This document shows, in pieces, positions 1 through 6,244 of a stretch of 9,362 nt of DNA. The position numbers were made by a program, and so were the translations under genes. This DNA comes from Oscillibacter sp. (GTDB lineage Bacteria; Bacillota; Clostridia; Oscillospirales; Oscillospiraceae): NCBI GenBank assembly GCA_022796315.1, contig JAAWIL010000247.1, forward strand, positions 1-9,362. Reading direction: 5' to 3'. A model generated the notes under the pieces. The model saw only the letters and a program-made list of their open reading frames with translations. It was not told where the DNA came from and did no database searches. The first letter of the stretch is position 1, and each line of letters opens with the position of its first letter.

Positions 1-55
1 GGCCGATCTCGATACGCTTATCCTTCGGCAGGTCAATACCGGCAATACGTGCCAT
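1..55 (-). CDS. rpsM: 30S ribosomal protein S13, N-terminal fragment
   Basis: Only the first 18 codons are inside the window; the gene runs off the left edge. The visible residues, MARIAGIDLPKDKRIEIG, match the highly conserved start of bacterial S13, a protein of the 30S head that contacts the P-site tRNA and bridges to the 50S subunit. The ATG at 53-55 is preceded by TTGGAGGTG, a good ribosome binding site. It lies 26 bases after rpmJ, the usual infA-rpmJ-rpsM order at the start of the alpha block. The rest of the protein cannot be judged from here. Confidence 0.95.
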   Translation of the reverse strand, partial: MARIAGIDLPKDKRIEIG

Positions 56-81
56 ACTCTTAAAGCACCTCCAATTAAATG

Positions 82-195
82 TTAGCCCTGTCTCTGCTTG
101 TGCTTGGGGTTCTCGCAAATGACCATGACACGGCCTTTGCGGCGAATGACCTTACACTTCTCGCACATGGGCTTCACGGACGGTCTTACCTTCAT
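82..195 (-). CDS. rpmJ: 50S ribosomal protein L36 (zinc-binding form)
   Basis: A 37-residue protein beginning MKVRPSVKPMCEKCKVIRRK, the conserved sequence of L36, the smallest protein of the large subunit, which packs against 23S rRNA. The zinc ribbon ligands are all present: Cys11, Cys14, Cys27 and His32, so this is the zinc-binding (C+) form rather than the cysteine-free paralogue used under zinc starvation in some bacteria. Length equals the usual 37 residues for this form. The ATG follows AAGGAAGG at about nine bases. It sits between infA and rpsM, its standard place in Firmicutes, but 80 bases after infA, wider than most gaps in this cluster. Confidence 0.97.
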   Translation of the reverse strand: MKVRPSVKPMCEKCKVIRRKGRVMVICENPKHKQRQG

Positions 196-275
196 AGTCT
201 GAAACCTTCCTTTCAGCGGTTTGTGTCTTGAAACCTTGCTCCACAGCCGGCAGGCGGCTGTGAAAACTGCGGCGC
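196..275 (-). other. infA-rpmJ spacer with a hairpin and a short direct repeat
   Basis: An 80-base non-coding gap in a cluster where gaps are mostly under 20 bases. It holds an 8-bp inverted repeat with a five-base loop (242-262) and a nine-base direct repeat, TGAAACCTT on the plus strand, at 200-208 and 229-237. The lower copy overlaps the sequence just upstream of the rpmJ ribosome binding site region. I see no convincing promoter. The gap could hold an RNA processing site or a structure tuning rpmJ/rpsM translation, but this is inference. Confidence 0.5.
242..262 (-). repeat. Inverted repeat / hairpin between infA and rpmJ
   Basis: CACAGCCG at 242-249 is exactly complementary to CGGCTGTG at 255-262, with five bases between them. 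In the mRNA this would make a GC-rich 8-bp stem just downstream of the infA stop codon. No T-run follows it in the direction of transcription, so it does not look like an intrinsic terminator. It may instead protect the 3' end of an upstream processed message. Confidence 0.55.
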
Positions 276-494
276 TTACTTACTGCGCCAAGTGATCCGG
301 CCGCGGGTCAGGTCATAGGGAGACATCTCCACTGTTACCTTGTCGCCGGGCAGAATCCTGATGAAATTCATTCTGAGTTTCCCGGAAATGTGCGCCAGAA
401 TCGTGTGCCCGTTTCCAATGTCAACCTGAAACGTCGTGTTGGGCAGAGCCTCCACCACAACACCTTCCACTTCGATCATATCGGATTTTGCCAA
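276..494 (-). CDS. infA: Translation initiation factor IF-1
   Basis: A 72-residue protein of normal IF-1 length. The family blocks GHTILAHISGKLRMNFIRIL and PGDKVTVEMSPYDLTRGRITWR are intact, giving the single OB-fold that binds the ribosomal A site and works with IF-2 and IF-3 in start-codon selection. The start is a TTG (492-494). It is chosen because the resulting MAKSDMIEVEG aligns with the normal IF-1 N-terminus and because AGGAGGG lies seven bases upstream. The first in-frame ATG is Met6, which would remove conserved residues. Only three bases separate it from the stop of the upstream KOW gene, so translational coupling is likely. Confidence 0.97.
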   Translation of the reverse strand: MAKSDMIEVEGVVVEALPNTTFQVDIGNGHTILAHISGKLRMNFIRILPGDKVTVEMSPYDLTRGRITWRSK

Positions 495-497
495 ACG

Positions 498-782
498 TTA
501 TCCCTCCTGGTCCGGTTGGACTGCCTCGCGGAACGCCGCGAGGGTCCGGCGAAGTTCACTGTTGGTGATCCTCTCTTGGCTCTTAATCTTTTCAGAAAGC
601 CGGTTGGACTCCGCCTCCACAAACAGCACATGCCTGCGCTTTTTGCGTTTCGGAGACTCCACCTTTCTGGATTTTCCGTCCGCCAGCAGGAGGAACTCCC
701 CCTCCACTGCCAGGACCACAAAGAGTTTCCCTTTGTCCCGGCCGGCCTCGGATCGGACGATATTGGATGCTGCAATTTCCAT
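498..782 (-). CDS. KOW-domain RNA-binding protein (L14e-like)
   Basis: A 94-residue basic protein. The N-terminal 45 residues look like a KOW/SH3-like barrel, with GRDKGKLFVVLAV (residues 14-26) as the KOW loop, followed by a very basic stretch, PKRKKRRH (residues 44-51). The C-terminal part, with ERITNSELRRTLAAFRE (residues 70-86), is probably helical. This architecture is that of the clostridial KOW-domain proteins annotated as L14e/L6e-like, commonly found between map and infA. The exact role is not established; position and basic charge point to rRNA or ribosome binding. It starts 18 bases after map with AGAGG upstream, and its stop is three bases before infA. It is not L24, which is encoded separately in this window. 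Confidence 0.85.
   Translation of the reverse strand: MEIAASNIVRSEAGRDKGKLFVVLAVEGEFLLLADGKSRKVESPKRKKRRHVLFVEAESNRLSEKIKSQERITNSELRRTLAAFREAVQPDQEG
502..508 (-). promoter_or_regulatory. Ribosome binding site that fixes the infA TTG start
   Basis: The minus strand reads AGGAGGG here, seven bases before the TTG at 492-494. It lies inside the last codons of the upstream KOW gene, which encode its terminal QEG. Its strength and spacing support the TTG as the true infA start rather than the later in-frame ATG. Confidence 0.85.
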
Positions 783-800
783 ACGCCTCTTCTTACCTCG

Positions 801-1553
801 TCAAATAGCGGGCGCCGTCAAAATTTCCGGCTCGCCGTCGGTAATCAGGATCGTATTTTCATAATGGCCCGCCCATTTCCCATCCAGGGTCTTGACGGTC
901 CAGCCGTCAGGCAGGACCCGGATGGCCGCCGCGCCGGCGTTTACCATGGGCTCAATGGCCAGAGTCATGCCGCGCAAAAGCCGGGGGCCCCGTCCGGCGC
1001 GGCCGTAGTTGGGAATCTCCGGCGCCTCGTGCATCTTGGCGCCGATCCCATGGCCCACGTACTCCCGGACAATGGAGCAGCCGTGCTCTTCCACATAGCT
1101 TTGAATGGCCGCGGAGATATCCTGCAAGCGGCAGCCCTCCTTGGCAAAGCGGATGCCCTCAAAGAAGCTCTGTCTGGTCACGTCGATCAGACGCTGGGCC
1201 TCCGGGGCAATCTGCCCGCAGGGGAAGGTAGCCGCGCAGTCGCCGTGGAATCCTCCCATGTACGCCCCCACATCTACGCTGACGATATCGCCCTCCCGCA
1301 GCACCCGTTTTCCCGGGATGCCGTGGATGACCTCGTCATTGACGCTGATGCAGACGCTGGCCGGATAGCCGTTATAGTGGAGGAAGGACGGCACCGCGCC
1401 CTGTTTGCGGATGAAGTGTTCCACTGCGCTGTCGATCTCTTGGGTTGTTACGCCGGGCCTTACCATTTCCCCTGCTAACGCACGGGCAGCCGCGGTAATT
1501 TTTCCGGAACGGCGCATGAGTTCGACTTCGTGGGGAGATTTGAGCGTAATCAT
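801..1553 (-). CDS. map: Methionine aminopeptidase, type I
   Basis: A 250-residue cytosolic metalloprotease that removes the initiator methionine from new proteins. All five metal ligands are visible: Asp94 (in VSVDVGAY), Asp105 (in HGDCAATF), His168 (in YVGHGIG), Glu201 (in AIEPM) and Glu232 (in HYENT). The substrate-site histidines His77 and His175 are present as well. There is no N-terminal extension or SEC-C zinc region, so it is the short type Ia form, of usual length. The start is the ATG at 1551-1553, giving MITLKSPHEVELMR; an in-frame ATG 17 codons upstream falls inside adk and gives no homologous sequence. It begins four bases after the adk stop with GGGGAGATGA upstream, suggesting coupled translation. 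Confidence 0.97.
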   Translation of the reverse strand: MITLKSPHEVELMRRSGKITAAARALAGEMVRPGVTTQEIDSAVEHFIRKQGAVPSFLHYNGYPASVCISVNDEVIHGIPGKRVLREGDIVSVDVGAYMGGFHGDCAATFPCGQIAPEAQRLIDVTRQSFFEGIRFAKEGCRLQDISAAIQSYVEEHGCSIVREYVGHGIGAKMHEAPEIPNYGRAGRGPRLLRGMTLAIEPMVNAGAAAIRVLPDGWTVKTLDGKWAGHYENTILITDGEPEILTAPAI

Positions 1554-1557
1554 CGGC

Positions 1558-2190
1558 TCATCTCCCCAGCGCGCGGAGGATCGCCTTCGTGGTATCCGCC
1601 ACACTGGGCTGGTTCTCCACAGAGTTCAGGAGGCCCCGCTGAGAATAGAACGCCTTCAGCGGCTCGGTCTCCTTATGATAGACCTCGAGCCGTGCCTTCA
1701 CGGTCTCGGGGGTATCATCCTTGCGCTGGACCAGCTTGCCGCCGCAGCTGTCGCACACGCCGGGAGCCTTGGGGGGCACAGCCACCAGATGGTAGCTGGC
1801 CCCGCAGGACTCGCACACGCGGCGTCCGCTCATGCGCTCCATGATGCTCTCATCGGAGATCTCAATGGAGATCACGGCGTCAAACCGAATCCCGCTGCTC
1901 TCCAGGGCCTCTGCCTGGGCGATGGTGCGGGGCACCCCGTCCAGAATATAGCCCTTCTCGCAGTCCTTCTCCGCCAGCCGCTCGGTGATGATGTCAATGA
2001 TGACCTCATCGGGCACCAGCTGCCCCGCGTCCATGAAGGTCTTGGCCTTCAGGCCGGTGGGCGTGCCGTTTTTGATGGCGGCCCGGAGAATATTGCCGGT
2101 AGAAATGGTTGGAATGTTCAGCTCCTTGCACAGGATCTCAGCCTGCGTACCCTTGCCGGCGCCGGGGGCGCCCAACAGGATCAGTTTCAT
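1558..2190 (-). CDS. adk: Adenylate kinase (zinc LID form)
   Basis: A 210-residue enzyme interconverting ATP plus AMP with two ADP in the cytosol. The P-loop GAPGAGKGT is at residues 7-15, the AMP-binding region includes STGNILRAAI (30-39), and the conserved Asp-Gly-x-Pro-Arg-Thr motif is at 84-89. The LID domain carries Cys126, Cys129, Cys146 and Cys149, the four-cysteine zinc site found in Gram-positive enzymes. The motif reads DGVPRT rather than the usual DGFPRT, a single conservative change. The length is normal for the long LID form. It follows secY by 13 bases, with a weaker ribosome binding site (GTGAGGCGG) than its neighbours. The secY-adk-map order is standard in Firmicutes. Confidence 0.98.
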   Translation of the reverse strand: MKLILLGAPGAGKGTQAEILCKELNIPTISTGNILRAAIKNGTPTGLKAKTFMDAGQLVPDEVIIDIITERLAEKDCEKGYILDGVPRTIAQAEALESSGIRFDAVISIEISDESIMERMSGRRVCESCGASYHLVAVPPKAPGVCDSCGGKLVQRKDDTPETVKARLEVYHKETEPLKAFYSQRGLLNSVENQPSVADTTKAILRALGR

Positions 2191-2203
2191 AAAGCCGCCT
2201 CAC

Positions 2204-3604
2204 TTATTCCAGGAAGCCCTTGTACTGCCGCATCAGCATCTGGGTCTCCAGCGCTTTCACGGTCTCCAGGGCTACGCCCACCACAATGATGACAGAGGTG
2301 CCGCCGATGGCCACGCTGGAATTGCCGATGATCTTGCCGGCGATCAGGGGGCAAATCGCCACAATACCCAGGTAGATGGCGCCGAACAGCGTGATCTTGT
2401 TCAGAACCTTCTTGATGAAGTCAATGGTGGGCTTGCCGGGACGGAAGCCCGGAATGAAGCCGCCCTGCTTCTTCAGGTTGTTGGCAATCTCCACAGGATT
2501 GAACTGAATGCTGGAGTAGAAATAGCTGAAGCCAATGATCATCACAAAGTACACCACCATATAGATGAAGGACTGAGAGTCAATGGCGCTGTAGATGCTG
2601 TAGGCCGTGGTGCCCTGCTCGGGGACGCCGATGAAGCTCCACACGGTGATGGGCAGCGTGGCAATGCTCTGGGCGAAGATGATGGGCAGCACGCCGGACA
2701 TATTCACCTTCATGGGCAGGTTGCTGCTCTGGCCGCCGTACATCTTCCGGCCCACCTGACGCTTGGCGTACTGCACGGGAATGCGGCGCTCGGCGTCGTT
2801 GATGAACACGATGAACACGATCAGGGCCAGGATGCCCACCACCAGCAGCGCGATGCCCCAGGGGGCGATGGCGCTGTCGACGACGGCCTGGGCCTGCTGC
2901 TGGGCGGTCTCCGCCGGATAGCCGGCAGACTGATACTGGCTGACCAGCGCGTCGTAGCTCACGGTGCCGGCATTCATGCCGGACCAGGTGCGCACGCCGT
3001 CGATCATCCCGGAGATCATGCTGGGAACCCGGGCCAGGATACCGCCGAAGAGGATGATGGAGATGCCGTTGCCCACGCCGAACTCGGTGACCTGCTCACC
3101 CATCCACATGACGAAGGACGAGCCCGCGATCAGCGTCACCACAATCACGATGGCCGGCCAGATGCCGGTGGCGCCGGTCTCCAGCAGATTGTAGCGCTGC
3201 ATCATCATATAGTAGCCGACGGACTGCAAAATCGCGATGGCCACGGTGGTGTAGCGGGTGATGGACTGGATCTTCTTCTTGCCCTCTTCCCCGCCGTCCT
3301 TGGCCAGGCGCTCCAGGGCCGGGATGGCCACCGTCAGCAGCTGGATGATGATGGAGCTGTTGATATAGGGCTGAATGCTCAGCGCAAAGACCGTCGCCAT
3401 GGAGAAGGCGCCGCCGCTCATGGTGTTCAGCAGGCCGAAATAGGTGCTGCCCATGGTGCTGAGCTGGACCTGCAGGGCGTCCTTATTGATATAGGGGACG
3501 GTAATGGCATTGCCGATCCGGAAGATCAGCAGAATGAGGAGTGTAAAGATGATCTTCTTCCGCAGCTCAGGAATTCCCCACGCCTTGCGAATCGTCTGGA
3601 TCAC
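2204..3604 (-). CDS. secY: Protein translocase subunit SecY
   Basis: The channel-forming subunit of the SecYEG translocon in the cytoplasmic membrane. About ten hydrophobic segments are visible, beginning near residues 17-35. Family landmarks include the plug region around TMSGGAFSMATVFALSIQPY (61-80), GVGNGISI (176-183), ERRIPVQYA (272-280), and the GGFIPGFRPGKPT loop (381-393), the cytoplasmic loop that touches SecA and the ribosome. At 466 residues it is longer than the roughly 430 typical of Bacillus SecY. The extra length is mainly an expanded external loop around residues 197-247. The start codon is GTG (3602-3604), one base after the rplO stop, supported by AGAGGTGAT inside the rplO end. 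The deduced MIQTIRKAWGIPELRKKI fits the normal SecY N-terminus. Confidence 0.98.
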   Translation of the reverse strand: MIQTIRKAWGIPELRKKIIFTLLILLIFRIGNAITVPYINKDALQVQLSTMGSTYFGLLNTMSGGAFSMATVFALSIQPYINSSIIIQLLTVAIPALERLAKDGGEEGKKKIQSITRYTTVAIAILQSVGYYMMMQRYNLLETGATGIWPAIVIVVTLIAGSSFVMWMGEQVTEFGVGNGISIILFGGILARVPSMISGMIDGVRTWSGMNAGTVSYDALVSQYQSAGYPAETAQQQAQAVVDSAIAPWGIALLVVGILALIVFIVFINDAERRIPVQYAKRQVGRKMYGGQSSNLPMKVNMSGVLPIIFAQSIATLPITVWSFIGVPEQGTTAYSIYSAIDSQSFIYMVVYFVMIIGFSYFYSSIQFNPVEIANNLKKQGGFIPGFRPGKPTIDFIKKVLNKITLFGAIYLGIVAICPLIAGKIIGNSSVAIGGTSVIIVVGVALETVKALETQMLMRQYKGFLE

Positions 3605-3605
3605 G

Positions 3606-4046
3606 TTACATCACCTCTGTCTTTCCGCCAGCCGCCTCGATGGCCTCCTTGGCAGAAGCAGAGAACGCAGAAGCCTTGACAGTGACTTTCTTTTCGATCT
3701 TCCCGTTGCCCAGAACCTTATAGCCATAGGTGCACTTGGAGAGGATTCCCTTCTCCAGCAGCGCCTCGGCGGTGACGGTCTCGCCGTCTTCAAAGGCGTT
3801 CAGGGCATTCAGATTGATGATCTCCAGGGGCTTTGCAAAGATGTTGTTGAAACCGCGCTTGGGGACCCGGCGGGCCAGGGGCATCTGACCGCCCTCAAAG
3901 CCGATCCGGACCTTGCCGCCGGACCGGGCCTTCTGGCCCTTGTGGCCGCGTCCGCCGGTCTTGCCGTTGCCGGAGCCGGCGCCCCGGCCCTTGCGGTAAG
4001 CCTCGCGGACGGACCCTTCGGCGGGAGACAGTTCGCTTAATTTCAT
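3606..4046 (-). CDS. rplO: 50S ribosomal protein L15
   Basis: A 146-residue protein of usual L15 length that helps late assembly of the large subunit. The glycine/arginine-rich N-terminal arm (RKGRGAGSGNGKTGGRGHKG, residues 18-37) that threads into 23S rRNA is clear, followed by the globular part with FEGGQMPLARRVPKRGF. The start is the ATG at 4044-4046, which gives MKLSELSPAEGS and has TAAGGAGG upstream; a longer reading would run into rpmD and is not L15-like. It lies 13 bases after rpmD, whose stop overlaps its ribosome binding site, and one base before secY. Confidence 0.97.
   Translation of the reverse strand: MKLSELSPAEGSVREAYRKGRGAGSGNGKTGGRGHKGQKARSGGKVRIGFEGGQMPLARRVPKRGFNNIFAKPLEIINLNALNAFEDGETVTAEALLEKGILSKCTYGYKVLGNGKIEKKVTVKASAFSASAKEAIEAAGGKTEVM
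3610..3618 (-). promoter_or_regulatory. Ribosome binding site supporting the secY GTG start
   Basis: The minus strand reads AGAGGTGAT, five bases before the GTG at 3602-3604. It lies within the last codons of rplO (Glu-Val-Met) and just before its TAA. This complementarity to the 16S rRNA 3' end, with no ATG at a suitable place, fixes the secY start at GTG and implies translational coupling to rplO. Confidence 0.8.
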
Positions 4047-4059
4047 ACCTCGTGCCTCC

Positions 4060-4242
4060 TTACTTCTCTTCTGTGACCTGCAGCAAATATCCGATCTTCG
4101 CGATTTTACCACGGGTCTGGTCGTTGTCGGGCTGCACGGTGGTGTCACCAATCTTGCGCAGCCCCAGGGAATTCGCGGTGGCAACCTGCTTTTCCAGGCG
4201 GCCGTTCAGGCTCTTGACGAGCTTAATAGTTAAGTTTGCCAT
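4060..4242 (-). CDS. rpmD: 50S ribosomal protein L30
   Basis: A 60-residue protein beginning MANLTIKLVKSLNGRLEKQ, the normal length and sequence type for bacterial L30, a small alpha/beta protein of the large subunit. The family signature around TANSLGLRKIGDTTVQPDN (residues 22-40) is intact. The ATG at 4240-4242 follows TTAAGGAGG, which overlaps the rpsE stop codon. Longer in-frame readings extend into rpsE and are not L30-like. It sits in the universal rpsE-rpmD-rplO order, with 13-base gaps on both sides. Confidence 0.97.
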   Translation of the reverse strand: MANLTIKLVKSLNGRLEKQVATANSLGLRKIGDTTVQPDNDQTRGKIAKIGYLLQVTEEK

Positions 4243-4255
4243 CTTTCGCGCCTCC

Positions 4256-4756
4256 TTAACCCAGGATCTCTTCGACGCTCTTGCCCCGGATGCGGGCAAC
4301 CTCTGCGGGACCACGCATGGACTTGAGTCCCTCGAAGGCGGCGGCGACAACGTTGTTGGGGTTGTTGGACCGGAGGCACTTGGTACGGATATCCTTGATG
4401 CCCGCGGCCTCCACGACGGCACGGACAGCGCCGCCGGCAATAACGCCGGTACCGGGAGCGGCGGGCTTCATGAGCACGCGGCCCGCGCCGGCCTCACCGA
4501 TGGTCTCGTGGGGGATGGTGGTTCCGGAGAGAACGACAGACACCATGTTCTTCTTGGCGTCCTCGATGCCCTTGCGGATTGCCTCGGGGACCTCAGCGGC
4601 CTTGCCCAGGCCATAGCCCACCTTGCCCTTGCCGTCGCCCACGACGACCAGGGCGGAGAATTTCATAACACGGCCGCCCTTCACCGTCTTGGAAACACGG
4701 TTCAGGTACACGACCTTCTCGATATACTCGCTCTGCTCTCTTTCAAATCTAGGCAT
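4256..4756 (-). CDS. rpsE: 30S ribosomal protein S5
   Basis: A 166-residue protein, normal for S5, which sits on the back of the 30S subunit near the mRNA entry site and affects decoding accuracy. The N-terminal double-stranded RNA-binding fold is clear (EYIEKVVYLNRVSKTVKGGR, then LVVVGDGKGKVGYGLGKAAE). The C-terminal domain holds KCLRSNNPNNVVAAAFEGL. The loop RVSKTVKGGR, where changes give spectinomycin resistance in other bacteria, looks like the ordinary type. The ATG at 4754-4756 has GGGAGGAGG upstream, overlapping the rplR stop region. It lies 17 bases after rplR. Confidence 0.97.
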   Translation of the reverse strand: MPRFEREQSEYIEKVVYLNRVSKTVKGGRVMKFSALVVVGDGKGKVGYGLGKAAEVPEAIRKGIEDAKKNMVSVVLSGTTIPHETIGEAGAGRVLMKPAAPGTGVIAGGAVRAVVEAAGIKDIRTKCLRSNNPNNVVAAAFEGLKSMRGPAEVARIRGKSVEEILG

Positions 4757-4773
4757 AGTTCGTTCCTCCTCCC

Positions 4774-5133
4774 TTAGAATTTCAGGCCGCCCTCACGGGC
4801 GCCCTCGGCCAAGGCTTTCACACGGCCGTGATACAGGTAACCGCCACGGTCAAAGACCACGGTCTCGATGCCCTTGGCCTTGGCCCGCTCGGCCACCAGC
4901 TTGCCGACGGCCTCCGCGGCGGTGATGTTGCCGCCGTAGCCCTCCAGGGCCTTATCCAGGGAGGAAGCAGAGGCCAGGGTCACGCCGTGGACATCGTCGA
5001 TGACCTGGGCATAGATATTGGCCTCGCTGCGGAATACATTCAGACGCGGCATCTCGGGGGTGCCGGAGATCTTGGCGCGCACGCGCTTATGGCGCTTGAG
5101 GCGCTGGGCGTTGGTATTCGGTCTCTTAATCAT
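4774..5133 (-). CDS. rplR: 50S ribosomal protein L18
   Basis: A 119-residue protein, normal for bacterial L18, which binds 5S rRNA with L5 and joins it to the large subunit. Recognisable parts are the basic N-terminus (NTNAQRLKRHKRVRAKISGT), PRLNVFRSEANIYAQVIDD, and the C-terminal FDRGGYLYHGRVKALAEGAR, the standard L18 ending. The ATG at 5131-5133 is preceded by TAAGGAGGTG, which overlaps the end of rplF. The gap to rplF is 14 bases. Nothing is unusual in it. Confidence 0.97.
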   Translation of the reverse strand: MIKRPNTNAQRLKRHKRVRAKISGTPEMPRLNVFRSEANIYAQVIDDVHGVTLASASSLDKALEGYGGNITAAEAVGKLVAERAKAKGIETVVFDRGGYLYHGRVKALAEGAREGGLKF

Positions 5134-5147
5134 TCTGGCACACCTCC

Positions 5148-5693
5148 TTACTTCTTGGCGCCGGTCTTGCCGACCTTGCGGCGGATGACTTCATCAGCGT
5201 ACTTAATGCCCTTGCCCTTATACGGCTCGGGAGGACGCTTCTCGCGGACCTCAGCGGCGAACTGGCCCACAACCTGCTTGTCGCAGCCGCTGATTACAAT
5301 TTTATTGGGAGCGGGGACATCAATGGTAATGCCCTCGATCTCGGGAACGATCACCTGATGGGAGTAACCCAGGTTCATCACCAGATTCTTCCCCTCCTTG
5401 GCGACACGGTAGCCCACGCCGTTAACCTCCAGCTCCTTCTTGAAGCCGTCGGTAACACCGACGACCATGTTGCTGAGCAGAGTACGGGTCAGGCCGTGGA
5501 GACTGCGGTGCAGCTTGTCGTCGGAAGGACGCTCCACGGTGATCGTAGTGCCTTCCTGCTTAATGATCATCTCAGCGCGCAGCGTGCGCTTCAGCTCGCC
5601 CTTGGGTCCCTTTACGGTGACCACATTCCCCTCGGCCACGCTGACCGTGACACCGGCGGGAACGGCAATGGGCATTCTTCCAATTCTAGACAT
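5148..5693 (-). CDS. rplF: 50S ribosomal protein L6
   Basis: A 181-residue protein, close to the usual 178-180, with the two repeated L6 domains. It lies near the factor-binding site of the large subunit by the sarcin-ricin loop. The N-terminus MSRIGRMPIAVPAGVTV is typical, and so is the C-terminal signature KRPPEPYKGKGIKYADEVIR with the final basic KVGKTGAKK. The ATG at 5691-5693 follows TAAGGAGGG, whose TAA is the rpsH stop. Gaps are 15 bases to rpsH and 14 to rplR. Confidence 0.97.
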   Translation of the reverse strand: MSRIGRMPIAVPAGVTVSVAEGNVVTVKGPKGELKRTLRAEMIIKQEGTTITVERPSDDKLHRSLHGLTRTLLSNMVVGVTDGFKKELEVNGVGYRVAKEGKNLVMNLGYSHQVIVPEIEGITIDVPAPNKIVISGCDKQVVGQFAAEVREKRPPEPYKGKGIKYADEVIRRKVGKTGAKK

Positions 5694-5708
5694 GGTTCAA
5701 TACCCTCC

Positions 5709-6107
5709 TTACCAGACGAACGCCAGGACCTCACCGCCGACATGGAGCTCGCGGGCCCGCTTGTCGGTCATGACGCCCTTGGACGTAGAGATGATGGCAA
5801 TGCCCAGACCGCGGAGCACGCGGGGCAGCTCGTCGGCGCCCACGTAGACCCGGAGGCCCGGCTTGGAAACGCGGCGGAGGCCGGTGATGACCTTCTCCTT
5901 GCCGGCGTTGTACTTCAAGGTGATGTGGATCACGCCCTGGAGGCTGTCTTCCACCACATTGAAGCTCTTGATATATCCCTCGTCCAGCAGAATCTGAGCG
6001 ATGCTCTTCTTCATGTTAGAGGCGGGAACATCAACGGTGTCGTGCTTGGCACTGTTGGCGTTGCGGATGCGGGTCAGCATATCCGCAACAGGATCGGTGA
6101 TATGCAT
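5709..6107 (-). CDS. rpsH: 30S ribosomal protein S8
   Basis: A 132-residue protein, normal for S8, which binds helix 21 of 16S rRNA early in 30S assembly. It starts MHITDPVADMLTRIRNANSA, the family N-terminus, and ends with STSKGVMTDKRARELHVGGE followed by VLAFVW, the conserved S8 ending. The ATG at 6105-6107 is supported by TAGGAGGA upstream; a longer reading of 29 more codons runs into the non-coding interval and has no S8 similarity. In enteric bacteria S8 represses this operon by binding mRNA near rplE; no such site is evident here by eye. It is separated from rpsN by 472 bases, which is abnormal. Confidence 0.97.
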   Translation of the reverse strand: MHITDPVADMLTRIRNANSAKHDTVDVPASNMKKSIAQILLDEGYIKSFNVVEDSLQGVIHITLKYNAGKEKVITGLRRVSKPGLRVYVGADELPRVLRGLGIAIISTSKGVMTDKRARELHVGGEVLAFVW

Positions 6108-6220
6108 GGTAAATCCTCCTATTTTAGAGTTGCGGTCCGTTTCGGTACCGCTCCGGCGGCGAGGTATCATGACCAATGAGGCCCGCAGGCCCAATTACCC
6201 ACGACCTTTCGCCGTCCGGC

Positions 6221-6244
6221 TCCTTTTTCTTGCAAGAAAAAGGA
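6221..6244. repeat. Perfect 24-base palindrome
   Basis: TCCTTTTTCTTG at 6221-6232 is followed at once by its exact reverse complement, CAAGAAAAAGGA, at 6233-6244. With one mismatched pair the symmetry extends to 6218-6247. As RNA it would fold with a small apical loop. It lacks a GC-rich stem followed by T residues, so it is a poor terminator candidate. Confidence 0.85.

Noticed and set aside
1985..3679. A very long open reading frame (564 codons) on the plus strand opposite secY and adk.
   Set aside because: It is antisense to two clear genes, its translation is His/Asp/Gly-rich low-complexity sequence, and it has no family features. High GC at third codon positions creates such shadow frames; several other plus-strand frames in the window have the same cause.
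6166..6194. Possible promoter for rpsH on the minus strand (TTGGGC, 17 bases, CATGAT).
   Set aside because: Spacing is right, but only three of six -35 bases and four of six -10 bases match consensus. In sequence of this length such matches occur by chance; transcript start mapping would be needed.
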